DNA of 11,048 bases from NCBI GenBank assembly GCA_017408205.1, contig JAFQVC010000043.1, positions 1 through 11,048 on the forward strand. The letters run 5' to 3'. The notes beneath the pieces were generated by a model. It saw only the letters and a program-made list of their open reading frames with translations. It was not told the origin of the DNA and did not search any database. Source of the DNA: Clostridia bacterium (GTDB lineage Bacteria > Bacillota > Clostridia > Monoglobales > Firm-18). The position numbers were made by a program, and so were the translations under genes. Of the stretch, positions 1 through 5,487 are shown piece after piece. How positions within the stretch are numbered: position 1 is the first letter of the stretch; each line of letters opens with the position of its first letter.

Positions 1-82
1 ACCTGTAAGAGGTCAGAAAACTAAAACAAACGCAAGAACCAGAAAAGGTCCTAAGCGTACAATGGCTAATAAGAAGAAATAA
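1..82 (+). CDS. rpsM: 30S ribosomal protein S13, C-terminal end (partial)
   Basis: Reading from base 2 gives 26 residues ending at a TAA at 80-82. The tail contains [16 protein letters not shown] followed by a run of basic residues, which is the typical C-terminus of S13; in the family this extension reaches toward tRNA in the P site of the small subunit. The 5' part of the gene lies outside the window. It sits 32 nt before rpsK, with only an AAGGAGGG ribosome binding site (97-104) between, so it is the upstream member of the alpha operon. The basic composition and the gene order together make the call secure despite the short piece. Confidence 0.95.
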   Translation, partial: PVRGQKTKTNARTRKGPKRTMANKKK

Positions 83-114
83 TAACATTTCTTAAAAAGG
101 AGGGATTTACGCAA

Positions 115-510
115 ATGGCTAAAACAACAACAAGAAGAACAGGCAAAAGAAGAGAACGCAAAAATATAGAAAAAGGCGCGGCTCATATCCGCAGTACTTT
201 TAACAATACACTTGTTACAATCACAGATACACAAGGTAATGCTATATCATGGGCAAGTGCAGGTGGTTTGGGCTTCAGAGGTTCAAAGAAAAGCACACCC
301 TTTGCTGCTCAGATGGCAGCAGAAACCGCTGCAAAAGCAGCAATGGAACACGGTATGAAAACTGTGGAAGTTTACGTAAAAGGTCCGGGTGCAGGCCGTG
401 AAGCCGCAATCCGTGCATTACAGGCAGCAGGTCTTGAAGTTAATATGATTAAAGATGTAACTCCAATTCCTCACAACGGTTGCCGTCCACCAAAAAGACG
501 TCGTGTTTGA
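115..510 (+). CDS. rpsK: 30S ribosomal protein S11
   Basis: A 131-residue protein of normal S11 length. After a basic, disordered N-terminus (about residues 1-18) it has the S11 core: [16 protein letters not shown], then the [21 protein letters not shown] segment, [15 protein letters not shown], and the conserved C-terminal end [11 protein letters not shown]11 forms part of the platform of the 30S subunit and contacts 16S rRNA near the mRNA exit side. The ATG at 115 is preceded by AAGGAGGG at 97-104. The gene lies between rpsM and rpsD with spacings of 32 and 28 nt, as expected in one ribosomal protein operon. Confidence 0.98.
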   Translation: MAKTTTRRTGKRRERKNIEKGAAHIRSTFNNTLVTITDTQGNAISWASAGGLGFRGSKKSTPFAAQMAAETAAKAAMEHGMKTVEVYVKGPGAGREAAIRALQAAGLEVNMIKDVTPIPHNGCRPPKRRRV

Positions 511-538
511 TTTTTAATTATAGGAGGTGTAACGAGAA

Positions 539-1165
539 ATGGCAAGATATACAGGTCCTGTTTGCAGACTTTGCAGACGAGAGGGCGAGAAATTATATTT
601 AAAAGGCGAGAGATGTTATACTGCTAAATGCGGTTTTAACAAACGTAACTATGCTCCGGGTCAACACGGTCAGGGCAGAAAGAAATTATCAGGTTACGGT
701 ATGCAGTTAAGAGAAAAACAGAAAGCTCGTCGTTACTACGGAGTTTTGGAAGGCCAGTTCGCTAAATACTTTGAAATGGCTAACAAAAAAGCCGGCGTAA
801 CAGGTGAAAACTTGTTATCAATTCTTGAAAGCAGACTTGATAATGTTATTTACAGATTAGGTTTTGGTACATCAAGACCAGAATCAAGACAGTTGGTTTT
901 ACACGGTCATTTTACAGTTAACGGTAAGAAGGTGAACATTCCTTCATACTTAGTAAAACCCGGTGATGTTATTGCAATCAAAGAAGGAAGCCAGAGCAGT
1001 GCTAAAATTAAAGAAGTACTTGAAATTACTGCTTCACGCGCAGTTCCGAAGTGGCTTGATTTAGACAAGAACACTTTAACTGCTAAAGTTCTTGCAGAGG
1101 CAGCAAGAGATGATATTGATTTGCCAATCGAAGAGCATCTTATCGTCGAGTTGTACTCTAAGTAA
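539..1165 (+). CDS. rpsD: 30S ribosomal protein S4, zinc-binding (C+) form
   Basis: A 208-residue S4, a primary 16S rRNA binding and assembly-initiating protein of the 30S subunit. The N-terminus starts [16 protein letters not shown] and carries Cys9, Cys12, Cys26 and Cys31, the four-cysteine zinc site of C+ type S4 proteins; many bacteria have a zinc-free form. The S4 RNA-binding domain follows around residues 95-160, with [12 protein letters not shown] and [21 protein letters not shown]. The start is set by an AGGAGGT site at 522-528. S4 is the known autogenous repressor of ribosomal operons in several bacteria; a structured spacer directly follows this gene. Its place between rpsK and rpoA is the clostridial/proteobacterial arrangement, not the Bacillus one. 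Confidence 0.98.
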   Translation: MARYTGPVCRLCRREGEKLYLKGERCYTAKCGFNKRNYAPGQHGQGRKKLSGYGMQLREKQKARRYYGVLEGQFAKYFEMANKKAGVTGENLLSILESRLDNVIYRLGFGTSRPESRQLVLHGHFTVNGKKVNIPSYLVKPGDVIAIKEGSQSSAKIKEVLEITASRAVPKWLDLDKNTLTAKVLAEAARDDIDLPIEEHLIVELYSK

Positions 1166-1174
1166 TAATTACCC

Positions 1175-1221
1175 CCGTAATATATTACATTTGTTTCAAA
1201 TTTTAATTACGGCAAGGAGGG
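1175..1221 (+). promoter_or_regulatory. Two-tier inverted repeat in the rpsD-rpoA spacer, ending at the rpoA Shine-Dalgarno
   Basis: An outer pair CCGTAAT (1175-1181) / ATTACGG (1206-1212) encloses an inner pair ATTTG (1189-1193) / CAAAT (1197-1201) with a three-base loop. The left side also contains a perfect 12-bp palindrome GTAATATATTAC at 1177-1188 that competes with the outer pair. The outer stem closes one base before the rpoA ribosome binding site AAGGAGGG (1214-1221). No U-run follows, so it is not an intrinsic terminator. It may be a processing site or a translational control structure; that role is inference. Confidence 0.45.
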
Positions 1222-1228
1222 TTATTTA

Positions 1229-2179
1229 ATGATTGAAATAGAAAAACCAAAAGTTGAATGTGTTGAATTAAGTCCTCAAGGGGATTACGGCAGATTTGAA
1301 GTAGAACCATTAGAACGCGGTTACGGTATGACACTTGGTAACTCACTAAGAAGAATTTTACTTTCATCATTGCCTGGCGTAGCAGTATCTTCTATTAAAA
1401 TCGACGGCGTGTTGCACGAGTTCTCTACAATACCCGGTGTTAAAGAAGATGTTACCGAAATAGTTTTAAACATTAAAAATCTTAATGCTAAACTATACAG
1501 CGACGGACCTAAAGTTTTATATATTGAAGCAGAAGGTGCGGGCGAAGTATGTGCAAGACACATCAAAGCAGATGCTGATGTAGAAATCCTAAACGGTGAT
1601 TTGCATATTGCTACACTTAATGAAGACGCAAAATTATATATGGAAATTGTTATTAATCATGGCAGAGGTTATGTATCCGCTGAAAAGAACAGAACTACAA
1701 ATCAGGGCATAATCGGCAACATACCGGTGGACTCACTGTTCTCACCGGTGCGCAAGGTGAACTATACTGTTGAAAATACACGTGTAGGTCAAGTTACCGA
1801 TTATGATAAATTAACTCTTGATGTGTGGACAGACGGTACTATTACTCCTGAAGAGGCAGTATCTTTAGGTGCTAAAATTATGAGCGAGCACTTAAACTTG
1901 TTTATTGACCTTACAGACAGAGCAAGAAATACTGAAGTTATGATTGAGAAAGAGGATTCAAAGAAAGAGAAAGTTCTTGAAATGACAATTGAAGAACTTG
2001 ACTTGTCAGTTCGTTCATACAACTGTCTAAAGAGAGCCGGTATCAATACTGTTGAAGACTTGACAAACAAAACCGAGGATGAAATGATGAAGGTCAGAAA
2101 CCTTGGAAGAAAATCATTGGAAGAGGTTATCCAGAAACTTCATAGTTTTGATATGGATTTAGCCAAAGAGGAAGAATAA
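1229..2179 (+). CDS. rpoA: DNA-directed RNA polymerase subunit alpha
   Basis: A 316-residue protein of standard length with both alpha domains. The N-terminal assembly domain (about 1-230) shows the dimerisation segment [18 protein letters not shown] at 33-50, where Arg41/Arg42 match the conserved arginines needed for beta contact, and [19 protein letters not shown] at 174-192. After an acidic and lysine-rich linker (about 235-255), the C-terminal domain holds [14 protein letters not shown] (Arg262 aligns with the UP-element-binding arginine R265 of E. coli) and [10 protein letters not shown]. The ATG at 1229 follows AAGGAGGG at 1214-1221. It is co-oriented with rpsD and rplQ in the alpha operon, where it supplies the alpha dimer on which core RNA polymerase assembles. 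Confidence 0.99.
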   Translation: MIEIEKPKVECVELSPQGDYGRFEVEPLERGYGMTLGNSLRRILLSSLPGVAVSSIKIDGVLHEFSTIPGVKEDVTEIVLNIKNLNAKLYSDGPKVLYIEAEGAGEVCARHIKADADVEILNGDLHIATLNEDAKLYMEIVINHGRGYVSAEKNRTTNQGIIGNIPVDSLFSPVRKVNYTVENTRVGQVTDYDKLTLDVWTDGTITPEEAVSLGAKIMSEHLNLFIDLTDRARNTEVMIEKEDSKKEKVLEMTIEELDLSVRSYNCLKRAGINTVEDLTNKTEDEMMKVRNLGRKSLEEVIQKLHSFDMDLAKEEE

Positions 2180-2209
2180 TCCTATTATTGAAGAAGGAGG
2201 TACAATCTA

Positions 2210-2551
2210 ATGGCTGTAAACAGAAAATTCAGCAGACCAACTGATCAAAGAGTTGCAATGCTTAAAAATCTAACTACTTCTCTTTTGGAAAACGGTAAAA
2301 TTGAAACAACTGTTGCTAAAGCAAAAGAAGTAAGAAGTACTGCAGAAAAAATGATTACATTAGGTAAAGAAAATACTTTACATTCTCGCAGAAATGCTCT
2401 TACATTCATCACAAAAGAAGATGTTGTTAAAAAATTATTTGATGAAATCGCTCCTAAGTATGCTGACAGACAAGGCGGATATACAAGAATTATTAAAATC
2501 GGACCTCGTCGTGGTGACGCTGCTGAAATGGCAATTATCGAATTAGTATAA
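2210..2551 (+). CDS. rplQ: 50S ribosomal protein L17
   Basis: A 113-residue L17, the usual length for Firmicutes. The N-terminal signature [27 protein letters not shown] and the following [17 protein letters not shown] helix are characteristic, as is the C-terminal [25 protein letters not shown]17 binds 23S rRNA near the exit tunnel region of the large subunit. The ATG at 2210 is preceded by AAGGAGG at 2194-2200. This is the last gene of the operon: a strong terminator begins 6 nt after the stop. In many Firmicutes the ECF transporter genes ecfA1/ecfA2/ecfT follow rplQ, but here they do not. Confidence 0.98.
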   Translation: MAVNRKFSRPTDQRVAMLKNLTTSLLENGKIETTVAKAKEVRSTAEKMITLGKENTLHSRRNALTFITKEDVVKKLFDEIAPKYADRQGGYTRIIKIGPRRGDAAEMAIIELV

Positions 2552-2556
2552 TTTTT

Positions 2557-2586
2557 AAAGGACTTGTGAAAACAAGTCCTTTTTTT
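2557..2586 (+). terminator. Intrinsic terminator of the alpha operon
   Basis: An 11-bp perfect stem (2557-2567 with 2572-2582, core AAAGGACTTGT/ACAAGTCCTTT) is capped by a GAAA tetraloop of the stable GNRA type. The 3' arm runs straight into T residues up to 2586. It lies 6 nt after the rplQ stop and marks the end of the ribosomal operon. Confidence 0.95.
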
Positions 2587-2602
2587 ACGCGGAATATTTC
2601 TA

Positions 2603-2631
2603 TTGCAAAAGGAAAAAATGTGTGTTATCAT
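2603..2631 (+). promoter_or_regulatory. Candidate sigma-A promoter with extended -10 for the nagD operon
   Basis: TTGCAA (2603-2608) is separated by exactly 17 nt from TATCAT (2626-2631), and the -10 carries the TGn extension (TGT, 2623-2625). It lies between the alpha-operon terminator and nagD, in the only place where a new promoter is needed. Predicted initiation is near 2638, giving a leader of about 33 nt. Confidence 0.55.
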
Positions 2632-2658
2632 TATTACAATAGGGAAATTTTGATTTCA

Positions 2659-2665
2659 AAAGGAG
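2659..2665 (+). promoter_or_regulatory. Ribosome binding site fixing the nagD start at 2671
   Basis: AAAGGAG lies 5 nt before ATG 2671. The open frame extends upstream to a GTG at 2566, inside the terminator, but that start has no Shine-Dalgarno sequence, would lie upstream of the promoter, and would add residues with no counterpart in the HAD family, whose first motif normally comes about 10-15 residues from the N-terminus. Confidence 0.85.
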
Positions 2666-2670
2666 AAAAT

Positions 2671-3447
2671 ATGATAAAAGAAATTTTACAAAAAGACGGT
2701 TTTATATGTGATATGGACGGTGTTATATATCACGGTAACGTAATACTTGACGGCGTAAGGGAATTTGTTAACTGGCTTATCGAAAACAACAAGAAATTCG
2801 TGTTTTTAACAAACAGTCCTGAAAAAACTCCGCACGAATTAAGTATGAAACTTGAAAGAATGGGACTTGTTGTGTCAGCAGACCACTTTTACACAAGTGC
2901 TATGGCTACTGCTGAATTTTTGCACAGCCAGAACCCCGGCTGTACAGCCTATGTAATTGGCGAGGCGGCACTTACTAAAGCGTTGTATGATAAAAGTATA
3001 TATATGAACGACGTTAACCCAGACTATGTGGTTGTAGGTGAAACAAGAACATATAATTTTGAAAAACTCGAAAAGGCAATAGACCTTGTAAGAAAAGGTG
3101 CCAAACTAATAGGTGCAAACCCTGATGTTACAGGACCTACAGAACACGGTGTTATGCCTGCAACAGGCTCTTTAATTGCACCAATTGAAATTGCAACAGG
3201 CAAAAAGGCGTACTTTGTGGGAAAACCAAACCCACTTATGCTTCGTCACGGTCTTAATAAACTTGACTGCCACAGTAATCAGATTGCATTTATTGGTGAC
3301 AGAATGGATACAGATATAATTGCGGGAATAGAATCAAATGTTGATACTGTTCTTGTTTTAAGCGGTGTAACAGCAACGGAAGACATTGACAAATTTCCAT
3401 ACAGACCTAAATATATTGCAAACGGTGTAGGAGATTTAATAAAATAG
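2671..3447 (+). CDS. nagD: NagD-family HAD-IIA phosphatase
   Basis: A 258-residue cytosolic HAD-superfamily phosphatase of subclass IIA. All four catalytic motifs are visible: DMDGV (nucleophile Asp14, acid/base Asp16), LTN (Thr47-Asn48), the lysine of VGKPNP (Lys185), and GDRMDTDI (Asp210 and Asp214, Mg2+ ligands). The segments FYTSAMATAEFL, VNPDYVVVGETRTYN, and VLVLSGVTATEDIDKFPYRP match my memory of E. coli NagD almost position for position. NagD of E. coli prefers nucleoside monophosphates such as UMP; related IIA enzymes act on 4-nitrophenyl phosphate, phosphoglycolate or sugar phosphates, so the substrate is uncertain. It is the first gene of a likely operon with the MFS transporter (23-nt spacing) and the DtxR-like regulator. 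No N-acetylglucosamine genes are nearby, so the name reflects family only. Confidence 0.9.
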   Translation: MIKEILQKDGFICDMDGVIYHGNVILDGVREFVNWLIENNKKFVFLTNSPEKTPHELSMKLERMGLVVSADHFYTSAMATAEFLHSQNPGCTAYVIGEAALTKALYDKSIYMNDVNPDYVVVGETRTYNFEKLEKAIDLVRKGAKLIGANPDVTGPTEHGVMPATGSLIAPIEIATGKKAYFVGKPNPLMLRHGLNKLDCHSNQIAFIGDRMDTDIIAGIESNVDTVLVLSGVTATEDIDKFPYRPKYIANGVGDLIK

Positions 3448-3470
3448 CACAGCAACAGGGAGCATTAATT

Positions 3471-4742
3471 ATGAGTACAGATGTTGTCAACATTGACACA
3501 GAAGTGAATATTCATTTGGAAAGCCGCAAAAAAAGCCGTTTGTTTTTTCTGTTTTTATGGCTTTTGTATGCGGGCGTTTATATGACGAAAAACGCCTTTA
3601 ACGGTGCTTTGGCAAGTATTGTTGCCGAAGGGATTCTTACAAAATCACAGACGGGCTTTATTACTGCTATGTTTTATCTTGTTTATACACCTCTTCAGGT
3701 TGTGGGAGGGCTTGTGTCAGATAAATACAGTCCTGAAAAAATCATAAAGATTGGACTGCTCGGCGCAGCGGTTTCAAACGCGGTAATATATATTAATCAG
3801 AACTATTACGTTATGCTTTTTGCGTGGATGTTTAACGGAATGATTCAGTTTGGTATATGGCCATCGATTTTTAAGATAATATCTTCGCAACTTGTGCGAA
3901 GCGACAGAAAGCAGATGACATTTTATATTTCCTTTTCCGGTACTTTCGGGCTTGTTATGTCGTATCTGTTTGCCGCTCTGGTAAGTAACTGGCGTTATAA
4001 TTTCTCATTTTCCGCAATACTGCTTGTTGTGTTTGCGGTGGCACTTCATATTTATGAGAAGTACCTTAACAAATATATGGTGCGGGATAAAGCGGAAGAA
4101 ATTGTTATAAAAGACAATACAAAAGGCAAGGAACAAATACCTGCCATGAAGGTTTTTGCTATGTCGGGTTTCTTCTTTTTAGCAGTAAGTGTTGTTTTCT
4201 CTATCCTTGTGCAGCAAAGCAGGGGCTCTCTTGCATCTGTAATGTTTATGGAGAACTACAGCGGTGTTTCACCCTCTCTTGGTAATGTTCTTACTACTGT
4301 TCTTATTATATCGGGATTTGTGGGAACGTTGATTTCGGGAAATATTATTTATAAAGTTAAAAACGAATTAAAAGTGATATCAGTTTTACTTTTAAGTATG
4401 CTCCCGTTTTTTGCTGTATGTATTTTTGTGGGCAACATTCCTATTTACATAGTAATCGGTGCACTTTGTGTTATTGCCGCATTGGAGTCAATTGCGGCAG
4501 TTATGAGAAACGGTTATACTATGTTATTTGCCAAATATAACAAAAGCGGTACAGCGGCAGGAATTATAAACTCGGCGATGGCGTTCAGTTTTATGTTGTC
4601 TGCTTATGTTATGCCGAGAATTGTGGAACTTTACAGTTGGAGAACTCTCGTGATTTTATGGATAGTTTTGATTTTAATATCTGTAATTACGGTATCTTTT
4701 GGAATTAAAAAGAACAAGTCATTTAAAAGCAGAGGTGAGTAA
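3471..4742 (+). CDS. MFS transporter, organophosphate:phosphate antiporter-like
   Basis: A 423-residue integral membrane protein with a soluble N-terminus of about 22 residues and roughly 12 hydrophobic segments (about 24-42, 58-78, 87-105, 109-130, 146-165, 170-190, 228-248, 270-295, 300-320, 322-345, 360-382, 390-412), with a charged central loop (about 193-226) dividing two six-helix halves as in MFS. After TM2 there is GGLVSDKYSPEKI, a variant of MFS motif A. The start of TM1 and the segment ILTKSQTGFITAMFYLVYTPLQVVGGLVSD resemble the GlpT/UhpT (OPA) branch, which exchanges sugar phosphates or glycerol-3-phosphate for phosphate; this is a family resemblance, and the substrate is unknown. 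The ATG at 3471 has a modest CAGGGAG site (3456-3462). It sits between a phosphatase and a metalloregulator gene, which suggests uptake or export of a phosphorylated or metal-linked compound. Confidence 0.8.
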   Translation: MSTDVVNIDTEVNIHLESRKKSRLFFLFLWLLYAGVYMTKNAFNGALASIVAEGILTKSQTGFITAMFYLVYTPLQVVGGLVSDKYSPEKIIKIGLLGAAVSNAVIYINQNYYVMLFAWMFNGMIQFGIWPSIFKIISSQLVRSDRKQMTFYISFSGTFGLVMSYLFAALVSNWRYNFSFSAILLVVFAVALHIYEKYLNKYMVRDKAEEIVIKDNTKGKEQIPAMKVFAMSGFFFLAVSVVFSILVQQSRGSLASVMFMENYSGVSPSLGNVLTTVLIISGFVGTLISGNIIYKVKNELKVISVLLLSMLPFFAVCIFVGNIPIYIVIGALCVIAALESIAAVMRNGYTMLFAKYNKSGTAAGIINSAMAFSFMLSAYVMPRIVELYSWRTLVILWIVLILISVITVSFGIKKNKSFKSRGE

Positions 4743-4743
4743 T

Positions 4744-5112
4744 ATGAAAATTCAGGAATCCGCTGAGAATTACCTTGAAACAATACTTGTACTTAATAAA
4801 AACAATGGTAAAGTGCGTGCCATTGATATTGTAAACGAACTTGGGTTTTCAAAACCAAGTGTCAGCGTGGCTATGAAACAATTCCGTGAAAACGGATACA
4901 TTAATGTTGACCAAGATGGGTATATAACCCTTACAAGTCAGGGAGAAAAAATTGCAAAGGATACTTACAACCGACATCTTTTGCTTATTAATTTCCTTAC
5001 GCATATCGGTGTAAGCGAAGAGATTGCCACAAAAGATGCCTGCAGAATAGAGCACGTTATAAGCGAAGAAACCTTTAAAAAGTTAAAAGAGTATTTAAAA
5101 AAGGGAGTGTAA
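4744..5112 (+). CDS. Short DtxR/MntR-family metal-dependent transcriptional regulator
   Basis: A 122-residue protein. Residues 5-70 form the winged helix-turn-helix (ENYLETILVL, then ELGFSKPSVSVAMKQFRENGYI as recognition region, then wing DGYITLTSQGEKIA). Residues 75-118 are the metal-binding and dimerisation helices, with RHLLLINFLTHIGVSEE and DACRIEHVIS. Aligned by eye to DtxR, Cys100, Glu103, His104 and His78 match C102, E105, H106 and H79, but the first-helix ligand (Met10 in DtxR, Asp8 in MntR) is Asn9, and DtxR ancillary ligands E83 and H98 are Ile82 and Thr96. The C-terminal SH3-like domain is absent. The start at ATG 4744 follows AGAGGTGAG at 4731-4739, overlapping the MFS stop by close packing; the in-frame start at 4699 would overlap the transporter by 44 nt and adds unmatched residues. 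It probably senses Fe2+ or Mn2+ and may control its own operon. Confidence 0.88.
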   Translation: MKIQESAENYLETILVLNKNNGKVRAIDIVNELGFSKPSVSVAMKQFRENGYINVDQDGYITLTSQGEKIAKDTYNRHLLLINFLTHIGVSEEIATKDACRIEHVISEETFKKLKEYLKKGV

Positions 5113-5125
5113 ACACTCCCTTTTT
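5098..5125. terminator. Bidirectional intrinsic terminator between convergent genes
   Basis: A 12-bp stem (5098-5109 with 5114-5125; core GGGAGTG/CACTCCC) has a TAAA loop. On the plus strand it ends in T5, and on the minus strand the A-run at 5097-5102 gives T6. The stop codon of the DtxR-like gene (5110-5112) lies in the loop, so terminator and coding end overlap. On the minus strand the hairpin begins right after the stop of the Cys-rich gene (5127), so one element appears to serve both transcripts. Confidence 0.92.
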
Positions 5126-5126
5126 G

Positions 5127-5270
5127 TTAGCAACATTCGTTGCAACCGCAGTTGCTTGTTGTGTTACCGCAACCAAAACCGTTACCGCAGAAGATTAAAA
5201 GGAATAAGATAATGAACCAAAGAATTGTATCGTTTCCTTCGCCGCAACCGCAATTTGAAAATAATGACAT
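5127..5270 (-). CDS. Small Cys/Gly-rich membrane protein, 47 residues
   Basis: This small gene runs from ATG at 5270 down to TAA at 5127. It is preceded, 10 nt away, by a good ribosome binding site AAGGAGT (plus-strand 5281-5287) and followed immediately by the bidirectional terminator. Eight of 47 residues are Cys (7, 9, 28, 34, 41, 43, 46, 47) and eight or more are Gly. Residues 1-14 carry a CGCG cluster, residues 15-27 (TILWFIILFLLIF) form one hydrophobic segment, and the tail has GFGCG and NCGCNECC. This cluster-membrane-cluster plan is seen in unnamed clostridial proteins, some automatically labelled high-cysteine chorion-like, and it resembles small spore-associated proteins. A function cannot be assigned; spore coat or metal binding at a membrane are inferences. 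It sits in an otherwise long gap and is easily missed because of its size. Confidence 0.8.
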   Translation of the reverse strand: MSLFSNCGCGEGNDTILWFIILFLLIFCGNGFGCGNTTSNCGCNECC

Positions 5271-5317
5271 ATTAGTTTGCACTCCTTATTTAAATTATTG
5301 ATTTGGTGTTTCATTAC

Positions 5318-5345
5318 ATAATATGGAGTCCACTGAAAAATTGTT
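5318..5345 (-). promoter_or_regulatory. Candidate sporulation (sigma-K type) promoter of the Cys-rich gene
   Basis: On the minus strand, AACA (plus 5342-5345) lies 16 nt before CATATTAT (plus 5318-5325). This fits the Bacillus sigma-K pattern of mACm, a spacer of 16-17, then CATAnnnTa, with only the last base off. No good sigma-A -35 is found at the matching place, though TATTAT inside the -10 could serve sigma-A weakly. Predicted initiation falls about 40 nt before the ATG. Confidence 0.4.
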
Positions 5346-5357
5346 ACACCGATGCGG

Positions 5358-5386
5358 TTGACAAAAAGAACGATTTGTGGTAAAAT
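5358..5386 (+). promoter_or_regulatory. Strong sigma-A promoter for the ldh2-malic enzyme operon
   Basis: A consensus TTGACA (5358-5363), an exact 17-nt spacer, and TAAAAT (5381-5386) preceded by the TGn extension (TGG, 5378-5380). Initiation is predicted at G5393. This is the best promoter in the window, and its strength is what one expects in front of a conditional terminator. Confidence 0.9.
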
Positions 5387-5392
5387 AATATC

Positions 5393-5487
5393 GATACAGA
5401 GATTTGGAGACGTATCAGAATAAACTTTGGAGAGGTTTATTTTGGTGCGTCTTTTTTATGCAAATTTAAATTTTGGAGGTAGTAAAA
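5393..5487 (+). ncRNA. Structured leader RNA of the ldh2 gene, probable attenuation element
   Basis: The predicted 95-nt leader holds two mutually exclusive hairpins. The first pairs GATAC (5393-5397) with GTATC (5412-5416), leaving TTTGGAGA (5403-5410) in its loop. The second is an 18-bp terminator hairpin whose left arm, 5408-5425, includes the right arm of the first. Its loop again shows TTTGGAGA (5426-5433). A third TTTGGAG at 5472-5478 is the Shine-Dalgarno of ldh2. The overlap of an upstream hairpin with the 5' arm of a terminator is the architecture of protein-controlled antitermination. I recall a computationally predicted cis-regulatory motif named ldh2 from clostridia, but cannot verify that this leader matches it. 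Ligand or protein partner is unknown. Confidence 0.65.
5408..5457 (+). terminator. Leader intrinsic terminator upstream of ldh2
   Basis: Arms 5408-5425 and 5435-5452 pair over 18 consecutive positions without a bulge (three G-U wobbles at 5413-5447, 5415-5445, 5418-5442), with a 9-nt loop and T6 at 5452-5457. It stands 65 nt downstream of the predicted start site and before the structural gene, so it should reduce readthrough unless disrupted. Confidence 0.85.

Noticed and set aside
1801..2631. Minus-strand frames opposite rpoA and rplQ
   Set aside because: They are shadows of highly conserved ribosomal and polymerase genes, with no ribosome binding sites or plausible products.
2566..2670. 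Upstream extension of the nagD frame to a GTG at 2566
   Set aside because: The extension begins inside the rplQ terminator, lies partly upstream of the candidate promoter start site, has no ribosome binding site, and adds residues not matching HAD proteins. ATG 2671 with AAAGGAG is preferred.
5113..5472. CRISPR, tRNA or mobile-element remnants in the longest gap
   Set aside because: No direct repeats longer than the TTTGGAG heptamer, no cloverleaf with a CCA end, and no terminal inverted repeats were seen; the gap is explained by the small minus-strand gene, two promoters and the leader.
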